Positions 10,920 to 21,240 of a stretch of DNA of 64,000 nt are shown here, one piece after another. Origin of the DNA: Eucommia ulmoides (Eukaryota > Streptophyta > Magnoliopsida > Garryales > Eucommiaceae); contig CM028335.1 in the NCBI GenBank assembly GCA_016647705.1, forward strand, positions 23,910,905 through 23,974,904, given 5' to 3'. The translations under genes and the position numbers were made by a program. The notes beneath the pieces are model-generated. The model was not told the DNA's origin. It did not search any database and saw only the letters and a program-made list of their open reading frames with translations. The first letter of the stretch is position 1. Each line of letters starts with the position of its first letter.

Positions 10920-13244
10920 TGTTGACCCAGTGAGCTACCGAAAAGGAGGGTGAATTGTGTAGTTTTAAAAATTACAGAATGTAACACTTCAAAAATCAAA
11001 CAATTAATTTTATCCTAAAATTAATTGTTATCTTTTATAGCAGCAGATATGTGTTATCAACTAGGTGCACACCCAAACAACAAAATATAAACAATATAAA
11101 TAATGTAGCACACAGAAATTTAAATTGGTTCAGCAAACTACTATTGGCTAATCTAGTCCCCCGATCTCCGTGAAGAATCGCACCCACTAAACTCAAGATT
11201 CCTTTAAAAGTAGGAACCAAAGTCTCACAAAGATTCTTTTCGTAGGCTCAAAATCAACCTTCACAATTCATTTTCACAGGCTAAGGAATAACCTCTATCT
11301 TTTTACCAGGTGGAAGATTAATCTAATTCTATTACAGGAAGAATCACAACCTAATTCTTTTTATACCTTAGGCTCAAGAATTAAACCTCACACAAACACG
11401 CTCCAAATATCCTTTACCCGGTAAGGATTGAACTGTTATAATTCACTCACAATTATATAAAGGAATAATTAAAACCTAATCTTTTTATACTCTAGGCAAA
11501 GATCAAAACCTAAATCTCTTTACCAGAAGAGATTTAAACCAGGTACCTTTAATTAGGCTCTCCTAGTAGTATCTAATCCGACACTCAACTCACTAATAAC
11601 AAATAATTGATAAGTAATTTCCCACTTGGAGCTTCTAGCACCCTAGACAAATTCATACTCAATTAATGTCCCGATACTAGTGATAGAAAAGTGAGAATTT
11701 CAAAATCTGATAAATAATGATGGGTTGCAAGCAGTTAAGCACGTAATCAAATTTTCTCAAGAAATTATTTCAAAAATAATTTTCAACAAAAAATCCAGAA
11801 AACAATTTAAAAGATCAAATTTCAAATAATAAAAAATAGAATCAAGCAACAATTAATAGTAAGTAATTTGGAATGATCTCACCAGGATTCTACTCGAAAG
11901 AATAATGATTAGAATAGCAATGACACTTCAGATCGATAGTAGCAATAATCCACAACAAATATTTCTCAAGAACAAATCTCATGAAAGATCTCACAATGCA
12001 CTTAGTATGATTACTCTTAGAAAGCACAAAAGCTTAATAACTTAGAATAATTGGGAGTATCTTGATTAATGATCATATTAACATATGAAATCCGCAAGTC
12101 TATGTAAAGCCACTCGAAACAAGCCCTAAAATGACTAGTTCCCATAAATCATGACATTTAATTATACCAATAGACCTTCTATACCATAATGATTCATTCC
12201 TGGTATAATTTGCTTAAAATATCTCTTAAAATATTCAATTAAGTCCTTTAAACTTTTACTCAATCTTAAATAGATAAGATAAATAGAATTATATGTATTA
12301 AATTGAGAAATATCAAAATTACTTGTACCATATCTATAGAGATAATTAAATATTAATTAAATAACTCAAAACATATCAGATCCCTAAGATATCTTGCATA
12401 TCTTAACAATAAAACGACTAGTAACGGCTATTTTTGGAATAAAATCTAAAATTCCATAAAATCCTGAAACAGCTCCATCTGTTGACCGATTTTAAGGCCT
12501 ATCTGTCGACTATCCGATTCAGAATATAGCCCAAGCCAAAAACTCTTTGTCCATTGGTTGACCTCCCATATTTATCTGTTGACTGAATTATTCAAAGAGT
12601 TTTACAAGTCAACTTATCTGTCGATTTAGAGATCCAGAGAGTTTCTCTTTTGGCCATAGGTCGACCTACATGTTGACCGACCGATTCAGAGAGTTCTTTT
12701 CGAAAGCATAGGTCAACTTACCTATCGGCCGAACAATTCAGGGAGTTTGCCTCATAAACACAGGTCGACTTACCTGTCAACCGACCATTACTGGAACACC
12801 TCTCCTTAATTTACTTTCATTCAATTTTTTCGACGTTTTTTACCCTTTAACCGATTTTTTTTCTCAGTTAGTTCCACTAAAATCTGAAATTTAATTTTAA
12901 TCAATTATTTTTATTTTTTTTTCAATTACACATAGGAGAAAATAATTTAACTAAATTAAGATCCTATAAAAAACACACATAATTTTTAAAAATATTTTGT
13001 GTCGTATGTAATCCTAACTGGGATATATTAAGAGTTGAAATTTAACTTGAGTTGTTTTTCCTAAGTTATTCAATTTTTTCAAACTCTTAATCTTCTATTA
13101 TCTTTGTCATCATATTTAGTATTGTCACAATATCTTCATGATCATTTTTACCACTGGAACTAATAAATTGAAACAATCAATAAAATTGTTAGTTCCACAA
13201 AAAATATCAACATTTAATTGTCCATCAAAATCTTAGGATCAATA
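10920..13244 (-). repeat. Left LTR of X1
   Basis: On the plus strand it runs from TGTTGACCCAGTGAGC to ..cttaggatcaata; the same order of blocks is present in D, D2, D3 and E. A motif array with about six TTGAC[CT] cores on either strand lies at 12478-12800 and a TATA-like region at about 12095. The minus frame at 11035-11220 is an LTR by-product. Confidence 0.8.
12478..12800 (-). promoter_or_regulatory. W-box-like array in X1 LTR
   Basis: Repeated motifs such as ctgttgaccgatt, ggttgacctccc, ctgttgactgaatt and atgttgaccgaccg lie upstream (in the element's sense) of the TATA region at about 12095. Position and motif match the arrays in the other LTRs of the family, although the spacers differ. 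Confidence 0.5.
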
Positions 13245-13594
13245 ATGTCCCCATTTATGATGATGACAATTAACTTTGGCATTTTCTTCAAAACAAAAAT
13301 ATAACCACACTCCTCCTAAATCCGAGGACGGGTTCTTTAACTTGTTAAAGCAAAGTAATTAAAATATACATAAGATTTTCAACAAAGAAAACTTTTCAAT
13401 ATATAATAAACTTCCCCTTAAGATATTCAAAAAAATAATTCAAGCTTCCCCTTAAGATATTCATTAAAACATCAACTAATTTTCCTCCTTTATCATCTCA
13501 AAAAAAAAAAAAAATGGGGAGGGGAACTACAAAGAAACACTACTCTAGGCTACATATAATATACTTGAAAGAGTAAATCTAAAGTAATTAAATC

Positions 13595-13595
<1 letters not shown>
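13245..13595 (-). other. X1 polypurine tract and 3' non-coding region
   Basis: The minus strand reads aaatgggga just before the LTR, a short purine run suitable for plus-strand priming; copy D has a longer one at the same place (51900-51916). No coding sequence is seen. Confidence 0.5.

Positions 13596-13638
<43 letters not shown>
13596..13638. repeat. (AT)n microsatellite
   Basis: Uninterrupted run of about 21 AT units in the non-coding 3' part of X1. Confidence 0.95.
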
Positions 13639-13640
<2 letters not shown>

Positions 13641-14384
13641 AAAACACATTGAATCAACCCATAAAATCAACTTTAAGCACAAAAATCATTTTTAACAAAT
13701 ACCATATGAATCATCATTAGATATTAAAATCTAACTAGTAAATTAGGTCTAGCTAATCCATACACTAAAATTTAAGTTTTACCAAAAACCTAGATTAGCT
13801 ATTACAAACCAAAATACTAGTTGTGGGGCTTGTCCAAATGACATAATTAAATAAAGAAAAAAAGATATAGTCTAATAAGCACCCTGTCTAGTAAACTGAT
13901 AATACAGTCCTATCAGACTGGTGGTTAGCTATTGAGGATACTAAACCCCTGGTTGAACACTTGATCCTGGAGTCATTTGATGGTATGGCGTTGATGGTCC
14001 TACCCCAGATGGTCCTACTCCAGATGGCCCTGCTCCAGATGGTCCTGCAAAGGACTGCTATGCTCCACACATAGGCTGGCCTACAAAGTGTGGCTGAGCA
14101 CTATACTGATATTGGTATCCATGATGTGATGATTGCATAAACTGGAACATTTGTTCCAGACTTCCCGTGATTTTTTCAAATCCAGCTTCCATATTCATAT
14201 TCATTCTTGTCAAACTATTTTCTAACCCAGCTATCCGGTCATCTATCAGATATGTATGTATCCTTAGATCATCAACCTAATCATGAAGAAAATCCATCTT
14301 TATATCAATACTCATTCCTTCATCATCATCTTATTTTTCATTCATAGCCTGTGCACTTCGCCTTCTCTGATTTCCCTACTTCAC

Positions 14385-15203
14385 CTATCTATTTCCTCTG
14401 TACTCATATCCCATTAGAGCAGCATTACTCACATTAATCCATCCCGATGTGATTGTCATGAATTTTTCTTCATTAGGATCAGTTTCAACTCCAAAATTAT
14501 CCAACAATTTTTGAAGCGCATTAGCATAGGATAACACTCCGGAAGGTTTCTGAACATGATATTTCATATGATCCATCATGATATGTGCTAAATTCAATTT
14601 TCTACCTTCAACAACCTCATTCATCAAATAAAGATCAAAATCATTCACATTAGTATGGCTTTCCCCTCTAGGAACAATCAAATAGGTTAGCACCAAATGA
14701 AGAAATCGATGCTCAATGGCTAGTGATCGTACTTTGTCACCCCCCAGGTCAAACTTTTGTGCAATTGTCATTCTATTAAAATTTGTTGACAACCAATGTA
14801 GGGTATTGTACAGAAATACTTCGCCTCTAGGTAATTCTAAAATATCACATAGTAATCCCCTATTGAATCGAATCTCTTTTCCTTTAACATAGAATGTCAC
14901 CTCAACATTATTGTAAGTGAGATTACTATAGAACATTCTCACCCATACCGGCATCCATTCATTTCTTTGGGTGACAAAATCGATCCTTCCCAAATTTCTA
15001 AAATACCCCTCAACATCAATATTTTTCTCTATAAAATTAATAAAGTCAATAGGTTTGTAACCTAGAACCTTTCGGTTGACAAACCCCTCATTATTACTAA
15101 ACATTTTCCCCTTTCTTTCGAAAATATTCTTTGTTATACGTAACCCTTTGAGCACGCTTCTTGATTTTAGGAATTTTACACAAACTTGAAACAAATAAAC
15201 CAA
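14385..15203 (-). CDS. Plant-transposon-protein family ORF carried by X1
   Basis: A 272-residue frame; the more natural start is the Met at residue 34, just after a CT-rich leader. It resembles the family annotated as 'putative plant transposon protein', widespread inside plant LTR elements and of unknown biochemical role. Visible landmarks are FYSNL at 91-95 followed by a short hydrophobic strand region, VPRG at 178-181, NDFDLYLMNEV at 187-197, and HIMMDHMKYH at 207-216. The paralogue in D (52926-53402) shares the VPRG..NDFDLxLLNEI..LDIAHIMLEHMKYHL block. A TATA-like box and motif array lie upstream at 15464-15600. I read it as a fossil passenger gene; whether any copy is expressed is unknown. 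Confidence 0.6.
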   Translation of the reverse strand: MVYLFQVCVKFLKSRSVLKGLRITKNIFERKGKMFSNNEGFVNRKVLGYKPIDFINFIEKNIDVEGYFRNLGRIDFVTQRNEWMPVWVRMFYSNLTYNNVEVTFYVKGKEIRFNRGLLCDILELPRGEVFLYNTLHWLSTNFNRMTIAQKFDLGGDKVRSLAIEHRFLHLVLTYLIVPRGESHTNVNDFDLYLMNEVVEGRKLNLAHIMMDHMKYHVQKPSGVLSYANALQKLLDNFGVETDPNEEKFMTITSGWINVSNAALMGYEYRGNR

Positions 15204-15463
15204 GATAACTCAAGAAATTTAGCCTAGATAGAGAACCAATCGAAACCCTAGAGAATAGAGAGAGAGAACCAACCGTTTTGTGAAGCAAGGAGTCACCAAA
15301 TCTCAAATCCAAGCCCTAAACTTATAGATCCGTCCCAAAGGTCTTCAAATCCAATCCCAATCGAACTAATTTCATGAAGTTCATGATTGAACGGACTTGG
15401 GAGATGAAGGGTGTTAGAGAGAAAAGGGTTTTAGATTCGGTTAAAATGAAATGAACGTACACA

Positions 15464-15600
15464 GGGTATTTAAATCCCATAATGATCGATCGATAGCTCA
15501 CTTATAGTCGATCGATAGATGAATGCAGCACTTCTTTCTCTTTTCCAGCTTGCTTCTGTCGGTTCACTGATGATCCACTATAGGTCGACTAACCATTCTA
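15464..15600 (-). promoter_or_regulatory. Putative internal promoter of the X1 ORF
   Basis: In the sense (minus) direction there is a motif array (ggtcgactaacc at about 15582, then two copies of gatcgatcgatag at 15484-15496 and 15508-15519), followed at once by gggatttaaataccc, a TATA-like box, at 15464-15478. A CT-rich leader with ctctagggtttcg follows at about 15235-15260. The same order is found before the D and C ORFs. A functional promoter is inference. Confidence 0.4.
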
Positions 15601-15676
15601 AGTTGTTTGACTTTTAGTGAATCTAAGCCTTAATTTGATCAATCTTAGCACAATTTTTACCTCTTATTTTGATCCA

Positions 15677-15704
15677 CATATTTTAAAAAAAAAAAAAAAA
15701 AAAT
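15677..15704. repeat. Poly-A tract
   Basis: About 20 consecutive A on the plus strand, within the X1 internal region. Confidence 0.8.
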
Positions 15705-16010
15705 TAATTACTCACACATACACCGCCACATATCACATACGTCTAAGTTTCAAAATAAACAAGCTCAGTCTCCCTAACGAAATTAATAAACTTAAACTTT
15801 AAAAAAATTGACATACCTGGATCATCTTTGGGAGCAATTGGTGTGTGTACCTTTGGTGGATTACTAATTTCTGATTTGATATCCTTTGTTTAGTGCTTTA
15901 GGCTACATTTTCTCATTCTGCTTTGGTACAACTTTGTAAATAAACTTTTTCTTGTACTAGTATCTTGCCATTTGTTGTGGATAAACTTTGTCAGCTCTCA
16001 CATATTGAGT

Positions 16011-16940
16011 TTATTGCTTTTGTAATCTTCTATTTGGCACGTGTTGAGTCTTCTTATTAGGTACATTGAACTTCAATTCCCTTGTTAGCATGGAATATTC
16101 ATTGTACCTTTGTGTCTGTTCAAATCTCCTTGTTGGCACATAATATTCATTGTATCGTTGTACAAATCTCCGATTTGTACCTACACCAATTTTTTCTATT
16201 TTTATTATCAAGTTGTTTCTAGATCCGACAGGGTAGCTATGTAATAAATAACAAGATTTTTCATAATGACTAAATTTACTACAATAAAAACACTTAATAC
16301 TGTTAGCACGCCTCTTTGTATAGTTAGTGTTTCGTACGGGAGCATATTATTGTTTGCGATTTTGAGAAGCAACTTTAGTAACTATTAGTTTTTCAACAGG
16401 TTTAGTACTCTCAACATCCTTGAATTTATCCATTGCTTTTTTAAGCTCCTTTAGAGTCTTCTCAAGTAACAGCTAATTGATGCTAGCGTTTACCTATGGA
16501 CCAAAAAAAAATTTATGCATAAATTCAAGATCATTCTTAAGAATTTAGCACTTATTTTCAACAGAATGGATTTTCACACGAGCTCTATCAAGCTCACACC
16601 TTGTGTTATCCATTTCAATGCTCAAGGCCTCATTCAAGGTTTCAAGATTTTTCCTTTTAAATTCATTCTGTTGAAGATCATAAAAATCATTTTTCAAAAC
16701 CTCAGTCTCATCCTCAAGAGACTCAATTTTCTCACACAACTTACTAAATTCAGATAAAACATTTTTAAACTTAACGTTTCAAAATATTTGTCTAAATTCT
16801 TTTTCTTGAGAGATTTGACAGTACTAAACTTCTTATTTTCAAGAGTTACAATTTTTTGCTCTAGTTTAAAATTCTTTTTTTCCAAAAACGTACGTAAGAG
16901 CAATAAGCATCTCAATAGCCTTATCTGCATTCTCATCATT
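16011..16940 (-). pseudogene. Gag remnant of X1: coiled coil and RNA-binding region
   Basis: In the sense direction, reading frames at 16694-16939 and 16545-16739 encode heptad-rich coiled-coil sequence (for example SLEDETEVLKNDFYDLQQNE). They are followed by a stretch that parallels the zinc-knuckle region of D and then a basic Asn/Arg/Tyr-rich tail with repeated RYNEYYVPTRR-type units (16011-16211). The D copy has the same parts at 57176-57403, 54880-55077 and 54671-54916. This is typical of the C-terminal half of plant Copia-type gag. The copy is broken in several places. Confidence 0.6.
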
Positions 16941-17071
16941 ACAAATTATATCAGTCTCACGAGCAGAACAATGACTATATGAAGAAGTAGAATCAACAGT
17001 AGTGCACATAACTTTAGAATCAAGACACTCCATGTGATTGTGTTTAGCTATACTATGAAGTATATCGAGCT

Positions 17072-17090
17072 AAAACCAACTCTGATATCA
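17072..17090 (-). other. Primer binding site of X1 (tRNA-Met type)
   Basis: The minus strand reads TGATATCAGAGTTGG directly inside the LTR, close to the TGGTATCAGAGC sequence complementary to the 3' end of plant initiator tRNA-Met. It fixes the element's orientation as minus. Confidence 0.75.
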
Positions 17091-17092
17091 AT

Positions 17093-17630
17093 TGTTGGCC
17101 TAGTAAGCTACCCAAGAGGAAGGTGAATTAAGTAATATTAAAAAATTATCAGAATGTAAACTTCAAAAATTAAACAATTAATTTTATCCTAAAATTAATT
17201 TTTATCTTTTATAGCAGTGGATATGTGTTATCAACTAGATGCACACCCAAACAACAAAATATAAACAATATAAATAATGTAGCACACAGAAATGTATACT
17301 AGTTTAGCAAGTTACTCTTGGCTAATTCAGTCTCCCAAGCTCCACGGAGAGCCGTACCCACTAAACTCAAGATTCCTTTAAAAATAGGAGCCAAAGTCTC
17401 ACAAAGATTCTTTTCGTAGACTCAAAATCAACCTTTACAATTTATTTTCATAGGCTAAGGAATAACCTCTATCTTTTTACCATGTGGAAGATTAACCTAA
17501 TTCTATTACAGAGAGAATCACAACCTAATTCTTTTTATACCTTTGGCTCAAGAATTAAACCTCACACTAACACGCTCCAAATATCCTTTTACTTGGTAAG
17601 GATTGAACCATTACAATTCACTTACAATTC
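17093..17630 (-). repeat. Right LTR of X1, incomplete
   Basis: It begins tgttggcctagtaagctacc and tracks the left LTR from 10920 to about 11450, then changes abruptly to the sequence of Y's LTR. The abrupt switch means that part of both LTRs is absent from this locus. Confidence 0.75.
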
Positions 17631-17631
17631 C

Positions 17632-17876
17632 ATTCCCCTAAACATCTCAATATTAGTATTGTAGTATAATTAGTTTAATTAATATTTTAGATTAGTATTT
17701 ATATTATAAACAAAATATATTTTTATTGCCTAAATAAAGTTAGGTTATCATAATTACGGTACTCAATGATAATCTCAACCAATCCCTGTGGATACGACAA
17801 CTCTTACTCTTCCCATTATACTAAAACTTGACCCGTACACTTGCAGTGAAAGTACTGACGTATTTACGCGCTACCA
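17632..17876 (+). repeat. 5' LTR of Y, last part
   Basis: attcccctaaacatctcaa and the following blocks match 26731-26850 at the end of the 3' LTR; it ends ..gcgctacca just before the primer site. Confidence 0.75.
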
Positions 17877-17882
17877 AGTTTT

Positions 17883-17900
17883 TGGTGCCGTTGCCAGAGA
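17883..17900 (+). other. Primer binding site of Y (tRNA-Asp type)
   Basis: tggtgccgttgccagaga follows the LTR by a short agtttt spacer. Plant tRNA-Asp would give TGGCGCCGTTGCCGGGGA, the usual site of Athila-like gypsy elements (from memory). Confidence 0.8.
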
Positions 17901-17976
17901 TTGTGTTTTAGATTGTTGTTGATATTGTGAGTAAGTAACTTGATTTTAATTTAGGCATTTATTTCGTTTATAATTT

Positions 17977-18453
17977 TTGTTTGTAGTTTTGTTTTTTATT
18001 TCTCATGCAGAGTACTTGAAGATGCTAGATCAACAAGTATTGTTTCATTTCCTTAAACAAGATTCTGAGCCATTTTATTGTGCTTGGGATCGATACAAGG
18101 AGTTGCTCAATCAGTTTCCAAATCATCAATTCCCGAGGGAGTGTCAATTATTGAATTTCCTCAATGGGTTACAAGCCACAACTAGAATGTGGGTGGAAGA
18201 AGAAAACGGTACCACGTCTTTCTATGACCTAACTGCGGACGAAGCCCTTTGGTCGTTGAATGAATTAGCGGACTTTGATTATCAAAGTTGGAATTATTCA
18301 CAAAGTCACCAAAGCTTAGAGGATTGTTTCAATATTACGGCGCCATGGATTGACACCCTGGTCCAAGATGTGGAGTCTTCACCTAGCCTGAAAAAAGTGT
18401 TCTCCATAGTTATGGGGAAGACTCAGATATTCTTGAGGGAAACAAATGACTGA
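17977..18453 (+). pseudogene. Gypsy gag domain fragment of element Y
   Basis: A 158-residue frame with the plant retrotransposon gag signature. Residues 22-44 hold FxxxxQDxEPFYxAWDRYKELL, matching the family's F.Q..gE.L.eAWeRFK.Ll; PNH at 48-50 corresponds to the usual cPhHG; LLNFLNGLQATTR follows at about 58-70; and an acidic, Leu-rich segment with the ENGT..YDLTADEAL block lies at about 75-90. This domain makes the virus-like particle shell in the cytoplasm. The downstream frame at 18557-18871 is acidic and lysine-rich with no recognisable domain. No polymerase follows. The copy is a fossil. Confidence 0.75.
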
Positions 18454-18871
18454 CTCAATGAGCACGAAGATCGTCTTAATAATATTGAGACGGTTTACGC
18501 CGAAATTGATACGACCATAACATCTTTTCAAACGCAAATCGTTCAGCGTATCTGCTATGTTGAGGCTGAGTCAGAAGTGGTGGCACTGGGAGATACACAA
18601 GTCATATCATGTGAAAGCCACCATGAAGAACCGAATGCAAGCAGAGAAAACTTGGGTGAGATCGAAGACGATCATGCTAATATTGAGACAACCCAAGTAT
18701 AGATTAGCGATGAAGAAGAGTCGAGTTGAAAGCCCGAGCCAAATAATGCCATATCTCGCCAGTCTTGAGGGCGTTGAAAACCAAGACCCATACATTGTGT
18801 TGTACGACATATACTACGGGCAAAAACTGCGCGTTAAGGAGCCTTTTTCTGTGTTAAGTCAAGGACATTAA

Positions 18872-20414
18872 ACCAAGCGCTTCTTGGGAGACAGCCCAAG
18901 GTTTCAAATATAAATTAGATCTGTCACTATAGACTTAATTCGGAGGGAAGATTCTCTCACCTCCCAGGTACGTGTTTTAAACCCCCGTCTTCATTATAAT
19001 ATTTTATGCTTTCATTGGGATCGCTGATGGGTCATTGTGGACATTTCGCATTTTATGTTCTGGGTTGACGTTTAGTATGTTTAGTATGTTATTATGTTTT
19101 TAGTTATGTTGTATTAATTTTATTGTATGCATGTTCGTTTAGGGTAGTTGGTGTGCATGTGCTGAGGTGTGTACTTCATCTGGGCCATCACCCGATGATG
19201 AGTATGTCCCCTAGTTATTTATTGAGGTCAAGCGTAATGCTCATTTATGTGTGTTCTGTGTGCTTGACGTCTCGTTTTAGTAAACTTTATTGTGGATCCT
19301 AATTGCATGAGCACATAAACTCAATGTATAACTATCCAATTGATTTGATGTCGATTATCCATTAGCCAAGTTCATAACAATAGAGATTCTAGAACCTGAT
19401 TTGGGGAAAATCCTAGGCGAAAATTTCAGGAGATATGATTTAGGCATTCATTTTTATCGATTGAGCCTTTTAAGATTACCATGTAATATCATTTATCCCT
19501 CATTACCCTGTCGAAGCTGGAAAACCTTTTCAATTCTAAACACATAACAAATACCCTGGCCGATAAAACTTCTTTCCAAACCTATATCGCTGAGTCTAAG
19601 GCACAATTTGAGTGACTCAAGTTAGCATTTATTATGCTACTTGAAATTAGCAATTGGGTTTAGAACGAACTTTTCATTAGTTCGGTATTTGAGTACTTAC
19701 TTGTCATTTTTCTTTCATTTTAACTACACTCGTGAAATTGTAATAATCGAATAAGTTTGGGAGTGTGGTTTATGAAAAAAAGAAAAAAAAAAAACATATC
19801 TAAACATCGTTCTATTTCTGTTTCTTTTAACAAGTATGAAGTTCTTAAATGTATGTTTAGGGTTGTTTCAACTTGATCTTTGGGGGTTTGAGAGTGATTA
19901 AGTACCAAGCATGTGCCTCAGGTATCATTAAGTTAATAACGTTAACTTGTTATCTATTTCCTGATATACCCTTGGCTATTTTCCACAAACCGAACCAAGT
20001 CCTATTGATCTTTTTTAATTTCTTAGCCTACATTAGTGGAGAATGGAACCCTATCTGGCATATGGATTTCCTATACCTTATTGGTTTTAGTCATGAACTT
20101 TATTGGTGGATAATCCAATCCGATCGGCAGATAGTTGTATTATTGAGTTTCTGCACACACACTTTAATAGGATCTAGAATGGTGATTACTATTATTGAAT
20201 GTTGAAATTCTAGAATACCACATGGTGTGTTTTATTCTTAAACTTGATAGGATTAGGGGTCGATGAGGGAAAACCGTTTGGCTGGTTAGATGAAATTCAA
20301 AACTTGCACATCATTGTTTTTTTGTGTTTTTTATTTTTAGTATTTAAATTTCGTAATTAGTTGTTGTAGTTTCTTTTATTGTGTGCGTGTTTTGCTCAAG
20401 AACTAGCAAAATTC
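18872..20414 (+). other. Non-coding 3' half of element Y
   Basis: It contains the hairpin-forming cttgggagacagcccaagg at about 18884, a motif also present in A (24449-24466 on the opposite strand), then a long non-coding tract shared with both A and C, including the cacacacactt..ggatctagaatgg stretch at about 20155 (compare 47490-47515). No gene is supported; the frame at 19873-20205 lies in this shared non-coding tract. Confidence 0.65.
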
Positions 20415-20430
20415 TAAGTTTGGGGGTATT
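20415..20430 (+). other. Polypurine tract of Y
   Basis: taagtttgggggtatt immediately before the LTR start; C has gagtttgggggtat at 47751-47764 and A has the reverse complement at 22987-23000. Confidence 0.75.
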
Positions 20431-21240
20431 TGATAGGTGTAATTTATCTATTTATTTCCAAGTCGGTTTTGGTAGTTTTCAAGTATTTTTGTAGAGTTTA
20501 ATATATTTTAATATGTTTTTTATGTGTTTTTGTATAAATCAGGTGTTTGAGGCGAAAAAAAGATAAAAACGGTCCATAAACGATCAAATCGGTGGAACGG
20601 CAGTGGAAGAACGAGTAAAAATAGTCAATACTGCAACTGCAGCCCACCGCTGCAGCGGTGAAACAACAAGATGCTCACTGATGAACAAGAGCTACAATGA
20701 TCAAGCCACCGCTGTAGCGGTGACCACTGCCGATATACCCACCGCTGCAACGGTGACCCATGCACTTATAAAGTAGTTTTTTTAGATATTTTTAGATATT
20801 TTGGTTCCCTTATCTTCTTGCCTCCTCTCAATTTCGGCCATTAAACCTCATGAGGGATTAGAGGCATATTCTTTGAGAGTTTTTGGGGAGAGCTCAACCA
20901 AACCAAAGAAGAAGAACACCGAGCGAAGAAGAAGAAAAAACGCTCTTAGAGTGGTTTTAGCGTCGGATCTTCGGATGACGGCTAAGTTCCTTCGTTTCTT
21001 TCCTTATTTATTAACTTTGGTAGTTTATTTGAGCATGTTTATCTTGTTTGTTATTGTAGATACGGTTATGGCCATTGGCTAAACATAGATTATCTATGGG
21101 ATTAATATAGTTTATGAAAATTTCGTTTGTTTGAATTGTGTTTCTTTAACGGTTGTTCTTTGCTATTCAATTGTGTTTACCTCTCTTGTATTTCCATTAT
21201 ATACTTGTTTAGATATATTGAGAAATCGGTATTTGACACT
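20431..21240 (+). repeat. 3' LTR of Y, first part
   Basis: TGATAGGTGTAATTTATC opens the LTR. At 20645-20760 it holds paired CACCGCTGCAGCGGTG-type motifs, directly followed by a TATA box (cttataaag, about 20765). The LTR is interrupted at 21241 by element A; the last five bases, acact, are the target duplication of A. The frame at 20801-21082 is within the LTR. Confidence 0.8.
20645..20775 (+). promoter_or_regulatory. Palindromic CACCGC..GCGGTG array and TATA of Y
   Basis: Three units, ccaccgctgcagcggtg, ccaccgctgtagcggtg and ccaccgctgcaacggtg, are imperfect palindromes spaced by about 55 and 40 bp. The last ends about 10 bases before the TATA box. Equivalent arrays sit at the same place in C and A although the motif centre differs. 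Confidence 0.55.

Larger units (their letters stand above)
10920..17630 (-). mobile_element. Copia-type non-autonomous element X1
   Basis: Minus-strand element inserted in the 5' LTR of Y. Left LTR (the 3' LTR of the element) 10920-13244, internal region 13245-17092, right LTR 17093 to about 17630, which is incomplete and abuts the later part of Y's LTR. The primer site matches tRNA-Met. The internal order in the sense direction is gag coiled coil, zinc-knuckle-type region, then a plant-transposon-protein ORF (14385-15203). No polymerase genes are visible. Copia-type is inferred from the TGTTG..CAACA ends and the tRNA-Met primer site. Element D at 40607-59744 is a second copy with the same layout. 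Confidence 0.75.
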
